From Oppiella nova (taxonomy: Eukaryota > Arthropoda > Arachnida > Sarcoptiformes > Oppiidae), in contig CAJPVJ010000278.1 of assembly GCA_905397405.1 (NCBI GenBank), positions 1 to 29,485 on the forward strand: a stretch of DNA of 29,485 nt. Reading direction: 5' to 3'. The position numbers and the translations under genes are program-made. Within the stretch, counting starts at the first letter, position 1. Every line of letters begins with the position of its first letter. The notes under the pieces were generated by a model. That model did no database searches and was not told the DNA's origin. It worked only from the letters and a program-made list of their open reading frames with translations. This document shows, piece after piece, positions 10,427 to 19,483 of this stretch.

Positions 10427-10565
10427 GGTTTAGCAATGGTTAGGGCGCTGGCGGTGCAGATAAACTCGATTATGCCGTCCAAACACGTCATGCAGAAGAC
10501 AACCACAACTCCAACACAACTCATGTTATCCTCATTTCTCTCTAACATCGTTGTTGTGGTCAACG
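10427..10565 (-). CDS. Candidate minus exon, hydrophobic; strand uncertain
   Basis: On the minus strand the acceptor tcatttgtgttcactatag and the donor aacc|GTAACT frame a segment open in one frame. From an ATG at 10548 it encodes MLERNEDN, then a hydrophobic run (MSCVGVVVVFCMTCLDGIIE) and CTASA, which resembles a signal peptide with an AxA-like end. In another frame, entered after 2 nt of a codon, it gives only 11 residues (VDHNNDVREK) before a stop and could be the end of the gene containing 12507-12696, with an AATAAA near 10385. The plus strand is also open here (see 10434-10612). These readings exclude each other. Confidence 0.3.
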
Positions 10566-10612
10566 CTATAGTGAACACAAATGAGACAATTCTTTACTCT
10601 TTTCACAACTAA
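10434..10612 (+). CDS. Alternative plus-strand terminal exon
   Basis: Plus reading of the same patch: the acceptor gttacggtttag, 2 nt, then codons from MVRALAVQINSIMPSKH to a hydrophobic stretch (LSSFLSNIVVVVNAIV) and a stop at 10612. The 2-nt entry agrees with the plus exon series ending at 9597, so it could be a last exon with a membrane segment. The acceptor has a weak pyrimidine tract and no close polyadenylation signal is seen. Confidence 0.25.
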
Positions 10613-12506
10613 TATCAATACCCCATAAACCATGAGATTCTCTCACATTCTCTATGAGACTACGGGTACTAAGGGTAGGGCTATTACTTATAAACATATT
10701 ATAGACAGGCCTTTGTGTGGTCTTCCAACACATACCATATATGAAAGTCCAATAATTCAAACTAAATATTACAGCTATGAGTCAGACGTGTATACCGTAT
10801 AATAAGTTTATGAGGGCTGGTACTCTTCTAGCGAATATTACAAATTAGCCAAAAATGCCTACTTTTATAGACATCCATACGTGAAAAGAGATCAAATGCT
10901 ATCCACAATTCATTTGAGACTCACAATTATTTACATTTTAATGATAAGTAGAATTTGAGTTTTATATTTTATTAACATTGCAATAATAAAGAATTGTAAT
11001 TCAAGAATTTAATAGAGTATTTCTAAATGAATATTGTTTATTGATAAACATAAGTTGTACAGTATAAGAAAAATATTCATTAAACTTTGAAATTAGAGGC
11101 AATTATACGAAATAAATGTGAAAAAATACAACATCTAATTTGTTAGACAAAAACCAGAATTTTCATGACATGTTATAAACGAGAAGTTGTTGTTGTTTTG
11201 CAATATTTAGGAGCAATTTAAAGGCAAAACAACTCAAGACTATAGACTAAAGACTTAATTTGAATTCATGTATAAATATTGATTTAAATGAAAACCATTG
11301 AAGTTATAGACATCAATGGCAGTGATATCTAATCGATATAAACATATAATGGAAATAAAGTTTATATGAAATGATTCAGGGATTCAAAGCACGGATCAAC
11401 GCCTGAGAGGGGATAATACAGTGTTCAATACATGCACACAGTTTGGCACTGCTTGGCATATATGGCTAAACATACCATTCCCTACAATAACAGACAATAT
11501 TAAGCATAAACAAAACAATAGATGACAAAAACATAGCCATAATCAAAGTTATGATTATTTGATATAAAATATATTTATTTACCACAATTTGTTATTAAAA
11601 CAAAATTAATTGGAGTCAAACATAAATGCAATTAAAATGGATTCTTATATTTTACATAATAATTCTTTGATACCATTAAAGATATACTAATACATGATAA
11701 AAATAATTACCAAATCAAGATTATTAATGATTTGTTAGATAAATACAATATAGACTCAAAAAGTAAAAGCTTTTTGGGGTTGGGATAGCCATTCGGCTAC
11801 AAATGGATATGCTTTTAATTATCGCTTATATATAATTACATAATTTTGTATATAATTGAGTTAAGGGTGTAATCAATACAATGAGTCGGGAATCAGATCT
11901 TGTTTTCAGATATCATGGCTTTTGAGTCAAAAGAAAGACAACTAAACAGAGGAAACATGCGTTCAATTGCTTTGATTGGTATCTAAAAGACATATTTGGC
12001 CACAAATAGCACTCTAATGAAGACTAATTATAAAGGATATAATACACGACATAGTATTCTGTGGTGTAGTGCACCGACTAATACACACATAGCTATTAAG
12101 TATAAGACATAAGACTTGTCAGTATCTCAAACAACAAACTTTGTATTCAATCGCCGCTTCAGAAGAGTTTGTTTTGAAAATTTATGATTAAAGAGCAGAT
12201 AAACTGAAAAGAAAACTCAAATTTAAGGAATTTCTTACCATTCAATGAAACTATACTTCTTATGCGATAATCATAATACATATGAATGTGTAGTATTTGA
12301 TTGTGAACTCATAACTGCATGTTATCCGCAATGCATTCATTCATTCATTCACTGCTGTCTCCACTCATAAGACAATACAATCCATGACTTTCTTCTCATA
12401 TATTTCGATCAAAGAGACAATTCATTGAACTCACAAATAGTCACAAAATTTGATCCCTTGTCTAAACACAAGACATCACATGAAATGTCCACTTCTTATA
12501 CCTTAC
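10613..12506. other. AT-rich non-coding stretch
   Basis: Low-GC sequence with stops in all frames and no convincing splice-bounded open segment. An ATTC tetranucleotide array lies at 12333-12351. It is probably intron. Confidence 0.55.
12333..12351. repeat. Short ATTC tetranucleotide array
   Basis: About four tandem ATTC units in a row. Confidence 0.85.
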
Positions 12507-12696
12507 AATCAAGTTTGAGTGAAATCCCGGTGTCTTATATGGTATAGCGGCGCGCTGTTCATAACAAACACATTGAAGTAATAAAACTTTGGGCAAACTG
12601 TTTGGTACGAAGAACTGTGTGTTGAGCACAACACCAACAACACCACTGATAGCAAGCACTGGTAGGCAATGGTATGGAGTAATGCTCTCGTAGTGA
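12507..12696 (-). CDS. Candidate exon with a transmembrane segment
   Basis: The minus-strand exon follows a strong acceptor (ccagctttgtgttgcag) and ends at ttgatt|GTAAGG; a second donor 5 nt on (aag|GTATAAG) is equally possible. Entry after 2 nt of a codon matches the exit of the exon at 15320-15481, and the shared codon becomes TGT (Cys). The peptide starts HYESITPYHC, then has a membrane-spanning segment of about 21 residues (CLPVLAISGVVGVVLNTQFF), a cysteine pair (QCVCYEQR) and a polar end (IPYKTPGFHSNLI). The plus strand is open in overlapping pieces (12540-12607 and 12668-12830), but with weaker acceptors. I infer a single-pass membrane protein with the 15.4-kb exon as its outer part. 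No family is recognised. Confidence 0.45.
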
Positions 12697-12831
12697 CTGC
12701 AACACAAAGCTGGCAAAGACTTGAGGCAACGAGTATTGCCTCAACTGAACCCTACAATTCAACTCCGAGAGACACACAGAGTGGCGTCTATTGGCCAACC
12801 AGTGATGAGATCACAGACACCACCTTTCCCT
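12668..12831 (+). CDS. Alternative plus exon overlapping the minus exon
   Basis: A plus frame is open from an ATG at 12669 past a possible donor (ccctcg|GTATTC) to 13046. Its first part reads like protein: SNALVVTATQSWQRLEATS, then STEPYNSTPRDTQSGVYW, then PTSDEITDTTFPS. The acceptor (agcactggtag) lacks a pyrimidine tract. After the possible donor the frame becomes AT-rich and less protein-like. It is either a Ser/Thr-rich plus exon or the antisense shadow of minus coding sequence. Confidence 0.3.
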
Positions 12832-13115
12832 CGGTATTCTCAATACACTGCACACTAGGCTGCCGGTGCTCCCTATCCATACATTTACCATCAACTTATT
12901 ATTTCTCATATTTTGTATTATATGCGGTTCTAATGCATGCATTGAATGGAAAACAAACGAAAATAAATTCATTCATAAGAATTTATTTAAAACAAAATTT
13001 AAATTCATTGCCAAATGGTTGGGTCAGTAAGTATTGTTATCAATGAGTGTGATATGACAAACATTAGTGTCAAGAAATGACATTTAATTGATTTGAACAA
13101 AAAGTCATTTATCAC

Positions 13116-13205
13116 TGAAGATCGAGAAGACAATAGGAAAACAGAGAATGTTTGAGCCCTGAGCTCACTATCACTGCAAGTGTTGCACACTTTCATCGCA
13201 AATGG
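13116..13205 (-). CDS. Possible minus exon, weak
   Basis: A good acceptor (gagtatcttctttag) precedes 30 open codons starting PFAMKVCNTCSDSEL and ending FLLSSRSS, up to a weak donor (tca|GTGATA). It has phase 0 on both sides, which does not fit between the exons at 15320 and 12507. The plus strand is also open in this GC-richer patch (13152-13400). Confidence 0.2.
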
Positions 13206-15319
13206 CTAAAGAAGATACTCTTGAAAACACTTCTTATTTGCCGTTTGCAAGCAAAACAACTCCTATTATCTCATATTAAAGATTGTATAGAAGTCACATT
13301 TATCAATCAGAATACATTGATTAAATTTATACATTACAAAACTTATAAGTTACAACTAATATTTCATTTTAATATTTTAATAACTATAACAATAACTTGA
13401 GTTATATTTTAAAATATTACTTAAATTTTTATTAAATGAAGATTTTTGCGTTTATATTAAACATAATGTAGTAATCATATAAATGTTGTACAGAATATGA
13501 TTGTATTTGACGGCAGATATACTGGTGCTATCATACAGCACAAGAAAGTCAAGTCTAGCACTATTTTTCACTTATTCGCAAACTTTTCTGTATATAAATA
13601 AATAATTTAGAGCAAAGCGTCGATAAATGCGATAAGACATCAAAGTTTTCTATGCATTAAATTTTTATTCACAAAAAGTGAACTGAGAAGAGAACAAAAT
13701 AATACAAGTAATCATTGAGAGGCAGGTTGTCATTTGAAGCTCATATAATGTTACACTTCTCTACTCCCAGTGCTATCCAATTGTGTGTACTCTTGAGTCT
13801 ACATCTTTCAAAATCAATAACATGACTGACAACTACACACAACTCACAGATATTGCTTCTTAGAAACTAACACATCAATTGATTTATATTAATATTATTC
13901 ACAATTATTTATTAACACTATTTTTTATGGTAATAAACTTCACAGTGTCTAGTTTGCCAAATGTGAGACTTTCTAAATATATCCATATATTGTAGACGAG
14001 AGTCAATAAACACATCGAAAATGTTGAACACAAATAAAGAATCTTTTTATTGAATAAGTGGCCAAAAGAGACTAAATGTTAAAATGCATTGAATTAGCTT
14101 TTATTCCCTTATATTCTCAAATCAATTGTTATGAATATCTTTAGCTATTAATAGATTTCCGTTAAAATACGTATATCTTGTGAGGTTTTGATAAAATATT
14201 TGTCCATATCTTGAGGTCAGTATAAAGAGAGACTAAATTTGATTATATCAATAGATATCCACAGCTAGAGTATACGGTGTGTGTAGTATATAAGGGCTAT
14301 ATTTGTTATTTTTTGCAATCAACGACAACATTACTAGTATTAAGTATTAGTTATATTGTTTTGTGGACTTGTCTACCGTAAAAGCTAGTGATAGAGCCTA
14401 ACACGCCAGTGCCAGCACCAGCACCACTGTAGCAATATTGTACAGCAATCAATATATTACATAATAAAACATAATATAAGTCCCGGAGTTGAGGCAATTG
14501 TAATAAATTTTGTTATTCAACAATATTTTATATCGTTATATATATTGTAATTTTAGATGTGATGAAAATTTGGTGCTACACTTGCAGTACTGTCTTTGCT
14601 ATTCATTTGATGGATAAAAGTCATGAAGCAATCAATTTCAGTGATAATAACTTCATTTGAAATTTTGGCGTTAAAAGCAATAAATGTGTAAATTTTTACT
14701 CAATTTATTCGCAATAAGAAAATAAAAATAAACTCAAATTTGAACACAAATAACACGAGATTAGATAAGAATATAAATGCATCGAAAAATATTTAGAGTG
14801 CTATACAAAATGGTATGAGAGGCTTATTGAATACAACTCTAATTATAGTTTTATTGTGTATTAAAATATAAGCTAAATATTCTTATATTCATACATCAAA
14901 CAAAACATACTGCAGTTTGAATACAAATGGAGTTTAAAATATGAATTAATGTTTCATTTATAGCACAAAGACATTGTGGGGAAGAGGAGACAGTCTATTG
15001 TAAGTGTTAGTGGATCAGGAAGTTTGAAATCTAGTGTTTTGAATGTGAGACAAAAACTTGATTCACATTTGAAGAGATGATACACAAGATTGAACATAAT
15101 CTCGATCTCATGCTATTCTCATGTGATATGAGACTCGTTGTGACCATTCATTTTATGTATGGCTACAGTATCTGACTCTCATCTACTATACAATAGATTT
15201 GTGTTCATTGTCTCCACTCATGCAAGTATGACATCCACTCTCCTATCAAGCATTAGAGATACGGCTAAACTGTAATTAGTTGCACCAAAACTACAGACTA
15301 CCAAACTCTCTGTACTCAC
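13206..15319. other. AT-rich stretch without supported genes
   Basis: Mostly low-GC sequence. Small GC-richer patches at 14390-14430 (repeated gccagcacc) and 14985-15060 have no paired splice sites. It is intronic if the 15.4-kb and 12.6-kb minus exons belong together. Confidence 0.5.
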
Positions 15320-15481
15320 CATCGCATCACACACCGACCGGCCAATACATGACAACATTTTTCTGACACAATATTACAATGTGTTACACATAAACGTCTT
15401 TCATTACCAAAACGATCCAAACATATATCCTTTTCATCCAATTCGCCAAATGTTAGCTCAGCTCCCGATCCACAATCAAAC
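15320..15481 (-). CDS. Candidate exon encoding a cysteine-rich segment
   Basis: This is the best-supported exon by splice sites: the acceptor tttgcatttgtttgccttcag and the donor gatg|GTGAGTACAG are both near consensus on the minus strand. It has 1 nt, 53 codons and 2 nt. The peptide starts FDCGSGAELTFGELDEKDIC, continues LDRFGNERRLCVTHC and ends NIVSEKCCHVLAGRCVMR. The seven cysteines, two adjacent, and the acidic middle suggest a disulphide-bonded, secreted or outer-membrane domain. An eighth cysteine would form across the junction with 12507-12696. I cannot match the spacing to a named cysteine-rich family. The plus strand is also open (phase 0, ending at TGA near 15482, with many His, Asn and Pro) but has no donor. 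An upstream exon ending after 2 nt of a codon is required and was not found. Confidence 0.55.
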
Positions 15482-16909
15482 CTGAAGGCAAACAAATGCA
15501 AAAGTTAGCAAAAATAACACCAATTCCTTATACACTACTTATGCCATCACTATTAATATTACTACAGTACAGTACCGTACATACAGTATACGGTAGAGTT
15601 ATATTAATTACAATATTCATATTTGTTGTATATTACATTTATACAGCATAAAAACTTTATTAGGATGCTTTTAATTACTATTTGAAAGTTATTGCTTTAT
15701 TAACTACAAAACAAATTCATAATTAGACATATAATTAAAATTTCAATTATAATAAAAATGACTTTTTTGAATCAAAAATTATAATACATTTTATTTGAGG
15801 GAATGTCGGAAACAAAAAGAGAGGAATTATCGTTGAAATCTTCAATTATGTATAACTGTTTCAATTCAGGCTTTAATATCAAAAAATCTATTTATTATTT
15901 AATCATGAGATTAGAAAAGGATTTGCTTTTAGTTCGCATTCTCTGTATTATTTCAAAATTAATATTAAAGATTGCTTTTGAAAAGCATCTGAAGATTAAT
16001 GTTTTTATTATTTTTTGACTAAATTTTGGAGATTTGTTTATATTCAATGATATATTTTTAAAATAATACTAAATTTTTAATAAGGTTACGGTATTGTCTT
16101 TTGCAAATATTATGGTACTTTGTTGGATTAGATTTTAAATGAAATTTTAATATAGAAATTATGATAAAACTAATATTAGTAATGTTTTAATTTCAAGCAT
16201 TATTGATTATTTTTGCGTTTATATACAGTAAAATTTAACGATTATCAAATTTTCTTGATTTACAGAATAAGAATAACGATATAAAAAATTCACAGTATAA
16301 TACAGTATTATGTTATGCTTGATCTGAGTATGAATTCATAGACTTTTATTATGAATAATTGATTTCCATTATATTTGTCTGTTTTCCTTTCAGACAATCG
16401 ATTAAAATATTAAGAAAAAGTTTTCCAACTCATGGGAAATGTATGAAATATAAATGAAGCCAAACCTACCAAATCATAATCAATGTGTCAAAAGGATTGA
16501 AACTTTAATTAAGAATTCATGTGGTTTGAAACAATTGAATACATTTGAGTTTCAAACATCAATCTATCGTTTAGTTGTATTTAATTAATTCTAGTGAGTC
16601 TTTAAATTGTTTATAATATATTAACTACAAATAAATCAATTAGTCTTAAACGCTTACGCGGTTATGTTTTATGAAAAAACAATTTTAACACTTTTTTAAA
16701 GTAAAAAATAATTATCTCAAAGGAATGCTACAAGAATATCAAGCTTCACATCTAATGGATAAGAATATTCATGTTTAAATGAAAATACATGATAGTATTG
16801 AAAGAAAATAATTTGCTTTAAACATGTTATAATAAAATGTTTAAATTTGACGGTATGTATGAATTGGATTTAATGCTGGAAAGGATGTCATATTTAAGCA
16901 TCAATTTTG
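15482..16909. other. AT-rich stretch without supported genes
   Basis: Very AT-rich. It contains palindromic TACCGTA/TACGGTA motifs at 15573-15595. The open frame at 15803-16018 is made of AT-rich codons with no splice context, so I do not call it. Confidence 0.5.
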
Positions 16910-16984
16910 CATTAAATGATGGCTCGAACTAAGGATTATTACACGAGTGACGAGTGAACGCCTTTCCAAACTACACTATTAATG
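16910..16984 (-). ncRNA. tRNA-like segment, probably a decayed tRNA or SINE head
   Basis: On the minus strand a 75-nt segment starts CATTAA and ends TTAATG, giving a 6-bp acceptor-like stem. It carries an A-box-like sequence (TAGTGTAGTTTGG) at the expected place and a B-box-like sequence (GTTCGAGCC) near the 3' end. The D stem pairs partly. The anticodon arm is irregular (TTCAC with a 9-nt loop) and the T stem does not pair, so it is not a functional tRNA by eye. No oligo-T terminator follows directly. Confidence 0.35.
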
Positions 16985-17789
16985 ATGTTTTTTCACTGGT
17001 TTTCTATGAATTGCAAGTTTTGTCTAAAAGTGAACCCAAACGACAACTCAAATGGTTATACGTTTCGAAAGGAATCGCCAGTTTTGATGATTGAAATCAA
17101 ACATAAATCACTGCCGAAAGTGTCAGAAGAAACAAACGATTGAAAGTATGAAATATTTTTAAAATGTGACGATCGCTGCAATCACTCCATGAGATCGTCA
17201 CTCGGATTCCAGTTCCTCGTCGGCCAACACATACGGCGCTCGCAAACTGAACGCACATTCAGTGACAGTATTCACGAAAATAAATGGAGAAAATTGTGAG
17301 GGAAGAAATTTGTGAAGAAAAACATATATTATATGTTGGTTGAGGTGAACTGGCAGTGAAAATACATGTATGACTCCAGTGACTAACATATAAATAATTA
17401 TCTCAAGGGATTAACGCATAGATATGTTGCTTACGATTATTTGAGCAAAAATTACAAACGAATCGTTGTATTGATCCAAATCAGTGAACATCACTGAACA
17501 CTACATACTGTTAGTCCATTGCAACACTCTTTCTCATAATACAGTTGAGGGCTAAGACTGAGAGCTCTTTCTCGACCGACATTGCAATTAGTCGTCTGAT
17601 CTGTTCTCACAAAATGCTTGTCTCGTTGTTTCGCAACCGTTTCTAAACCTCTAAACCTTCACTTTTATTCTCTGAAAATCTCGTGTAAAATGTGAAACAA
17701 ACACTGAATCGACGTCTCAGTCAATAAACAATACTTAATTTAAGACATTTCTGTCATTTAGTTTATGTATGCATTGCATTCCCTGATCT
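16985..17789. other. Stretch with weak coding hints only
   Basis: On the minus strand a strong acceptor-like site (tttcttctgacactttcggcag) lies near 17114, and a GC-richer patch at 17160-17265 is open on both strands. The minus frame there ends LADEELESE before a stop at 17198. The plus frame begins MRSSLGFQFLV at about 17189. Neither has a matching donor or acceptor that makes a convincing exon. Confidence 0.3.
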
Positions 17790-17813
17790 TTCTTTCTCTC
17801 TCTCTCTCTCTCT
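17790..17813. repeat. (TC)n microsatellite before duplication unit 1
   Basis: TC repeat with one TTTC interruption at its start, directly joined to the first copy of the duplicated body. Confidence 0.9.
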
Positions 17814-17978
17814 ACCCTGCGTTCCCTCTTCTTATAAATCTTATCCAACCTTTACTCTGGGTTTGGTCTCTACGCGTCAATCTTTGTGTGTCCGCAGAGG
17901 AAAATTGTATTCAAACCTATTGGGGATCAATGCAGCACTTTTTTGCTGCTAAACAATAACACAAAAGTACAATAGAAG
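17813..17978 (+). repeat. Direct duplication, unit 1
   Basis: The body of about 166 bp begins taccctgcgttccctc and ends cacaaaagtacaatagaag. It recurs at 18035-18201 with one substitution and one inserted A. Each copy has (TC)n on its left and (GA)n on its right. Inside is a short perfect hairpin, GCAGCA/TGCTGC with a T-rich loop, at 17932-17949. It has no convincing coding capacity. Confidence 0.95.
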
Positions 17979-17996
17979 AGAGAGAGAGAGAGAGAG

Positions 17997-18035
<39 letters not shown>
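17977..18035. repeat. (GA)n then (TC)n tract between the two units
   Basis: About 21 nt of AG repeat (17977-17997) are followed at once by about 36 nt of TC repeat (17999-18035). The two are complementary and can fold on each other into a hairpin with almost no loop. Confidence 0.95.
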
Positions 18036-18037
<2 letters not shown>

Positions 18038-18199
18038 CCTGCTTTCCCTCTTCTTATAAATCTTATCCAACCTTTACTCTGGGTTTGGTCTCTACGCGTC
18101 AATCTTTGTGTGTCCGCAGAGGAAAATTGTATTCAAACCTATTGGGGATCAAATGCAGCACTTTTTTGCTGCTAAACAATAACACAAAAGTACAATAGA

Positions 18200-18201
<2 letters not shown>
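18035..18201 (+). repeat. Direct duplication, unit 2
   Basis: Near-identical to 17813-17978, with an offset of 222 nt that becomes 223 after the one-base insertion. It is followed by a (GA)n tract. Confidence 0.95.
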
Positions 18202-18230
<29 letters not shown>

Positions 18231-18233
18231 GAG
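18200..18233. repeat. (GA)n microsatellite with one interruption
   Basis: GA repeat with a single GC interruption. It lies about 20 nt past the donor of the minus exon at 18254. Confidence 0.9.
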
Positions 18234-18253
18234 TCGGTTGGGTCGACAGATAC

Positions 18254-18341
18254 CTATTCTATCGGATTTGTGATCAATTCTGCGAAAGTTTTCGCACGAG
18301 TTAACCACTAAAGTAAAGTAAAGTAAAAATATTGTTTGCAT
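18254..18341 (-). CDS. Candidate first exon with signal peptide
   Basis: On the minus strand an ATG at 18341 opens MQTIFLLYFTLVVNS, a good secretion signal (h-region FLLYFTLVV, small residues at NS), followed by CENFRRIDHKSDRI and 1 nt before the donor aatag|GTATCTG. The part after the signal is polar and contains a cysteine. It lies upstream of the cysteine-rich exon at 15320 on the same strand, which would make it the natural start of that protein. It ends after 1 nt of a codon while 15320-15481 needs 2, so a missing exon or another donor must lie between. It could instead be an internal exon from the acceptor cattggcag at 18382. Part of the hydrophobic run is coded by a TAAAG array. Confidence 0.4.
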
Positions 18342-18382
18342 TCCAAAGTACTTTAACTCCTCGATCCCAACACTAACACTGA

Positions 18383-19367
18383 CTGCCAATGCAATTATGC
18401 AACGACTCCACGCTTTGACTCAATTGTGACTAAATTTAGTGTTGAATATAAAATGAAACCAAATAAAAAACAGCGAATGTCAGGAGATTTCCACTTGAAT
18501 TGAGTCGACGAGCAAATGAATTGCATTCAAAAAATGAAAATCTCTCATATGTTTTAATAATAATAATACAGTCAAAGAAAATACGATTGTGTCAGCACTG
18601 GTGCTAAACCATCACACGTTAGTTAATGAAATGGAGTCCGGATTGAAATAATCCATAAAATATTGTGTTTAAAAAGATTGTTCATAAATTGTGAGCCAAA
18701 ACAAGAAATATATATCAAAAAGAGGGAAAATTTATTTGACTTAATGTTTGACTATTATAAAGAAGAAATTCGTTTTAAAACTGCATTAAAATTAGTGCTA
18801 ATAATCTTTATTCTCAGTGTGAGAGTGGAGTAAATTAATGACACAAAAGTCATTAAATGAAATATAAAATCTGGTATATCATGAAAAACTTGTTCCTAAC
18901 TCTCAGAATGAGTGATTGACTTAATGGCAGAAACAGATAACAAATTACTAAATATAAGATTCTATAAAATGTTGATTTTCTCTGTCTTTATATTACATTT
19001 GAAAACTAATGTAAAGTGAATTGCAAAGAGAAATACAATTTTTGACATTCTTTTCAATGCACTTATACTTGAAATTATTGGTCAGATTAATGAACGATAG
19101 ACACGACTTTCACTACATATCACTCTGTATTTGTCTATTAATAAATTTGGACACAATTTGAAGGAATATTTTATAATATTCTTATAACTTATAAGTTATA
19201 TTTGAAAAGATTTAGCTTTTGAATAGATAGAAAATCTCAGGTGAGACCTACAAAAGTGACGCAAATGTGTAATACTTTTCTCAATTCAATAATCTTTGCA
19301 TTGCGTTCAACTGTAAGCCTCAAACATGTGAACCGATTTTGATGATTCTTTCAATTTGTAAGCAAAC
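18383..19367. other. AT-rich stretch without supported genes
   Basis: Low-GC sequence and no exon with paired splice sites. It would hold the promoter of the minus gene if 18254-18341 is its first exon, but I see no clear core promoter motif. Confidence 0.45.
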
Positions 19368-19483
19368 CTGTACTGAGATGTAGTATTAGTCTAGAAAAGG
19401 GAATGAAATATATTTTTGTATTCAATTTGTAGTAAAAGTGATTGTGATTGGTGTCGGGCGTCAGGCGGTCAGGGCGTGTGAGC
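19368..19483 (-). CDS. Possible minus exon
   Basis: A strong acceptor (tttgttgtgctctgcaatacag) and a moderate donor (acag|GTTTGC) frame 1 nt, 38 codons and 1 nt. The peptide begins LTRPDRLTPDTNHNHFYY and then turns hydrophobic and AT-coded (IYFIPFSRLILHLST). Its exit phase would fit 18254-18382 used as an internal exon. The GC-rich part (gggcgtcaggcggtcagggc) is exceptional for this window and might instead be a regulatory element. Confidence 0.28.

Noticed and set aside
12462-12798. Other overlapping minus frame with a cysteine/tryptophan run
   Set aside because: It lies in the low-complexity GTTGTT stretch and does not match the phase of the strong acceptor joined to the 15.4-kb exon.
15803-16018. 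Plus frame of 71 codons
   Set aside because: Composed of AT-rich codons, no acceptor or donor fits, and the GC does not rise above background.
18099-18389. Full minus frame of 96 codons across the 18.2-kb region
   Set aside because: The second half translates the GA tract and the duplicated repeat body; only the part before the donor at 18254 is retained as an exon candidate.
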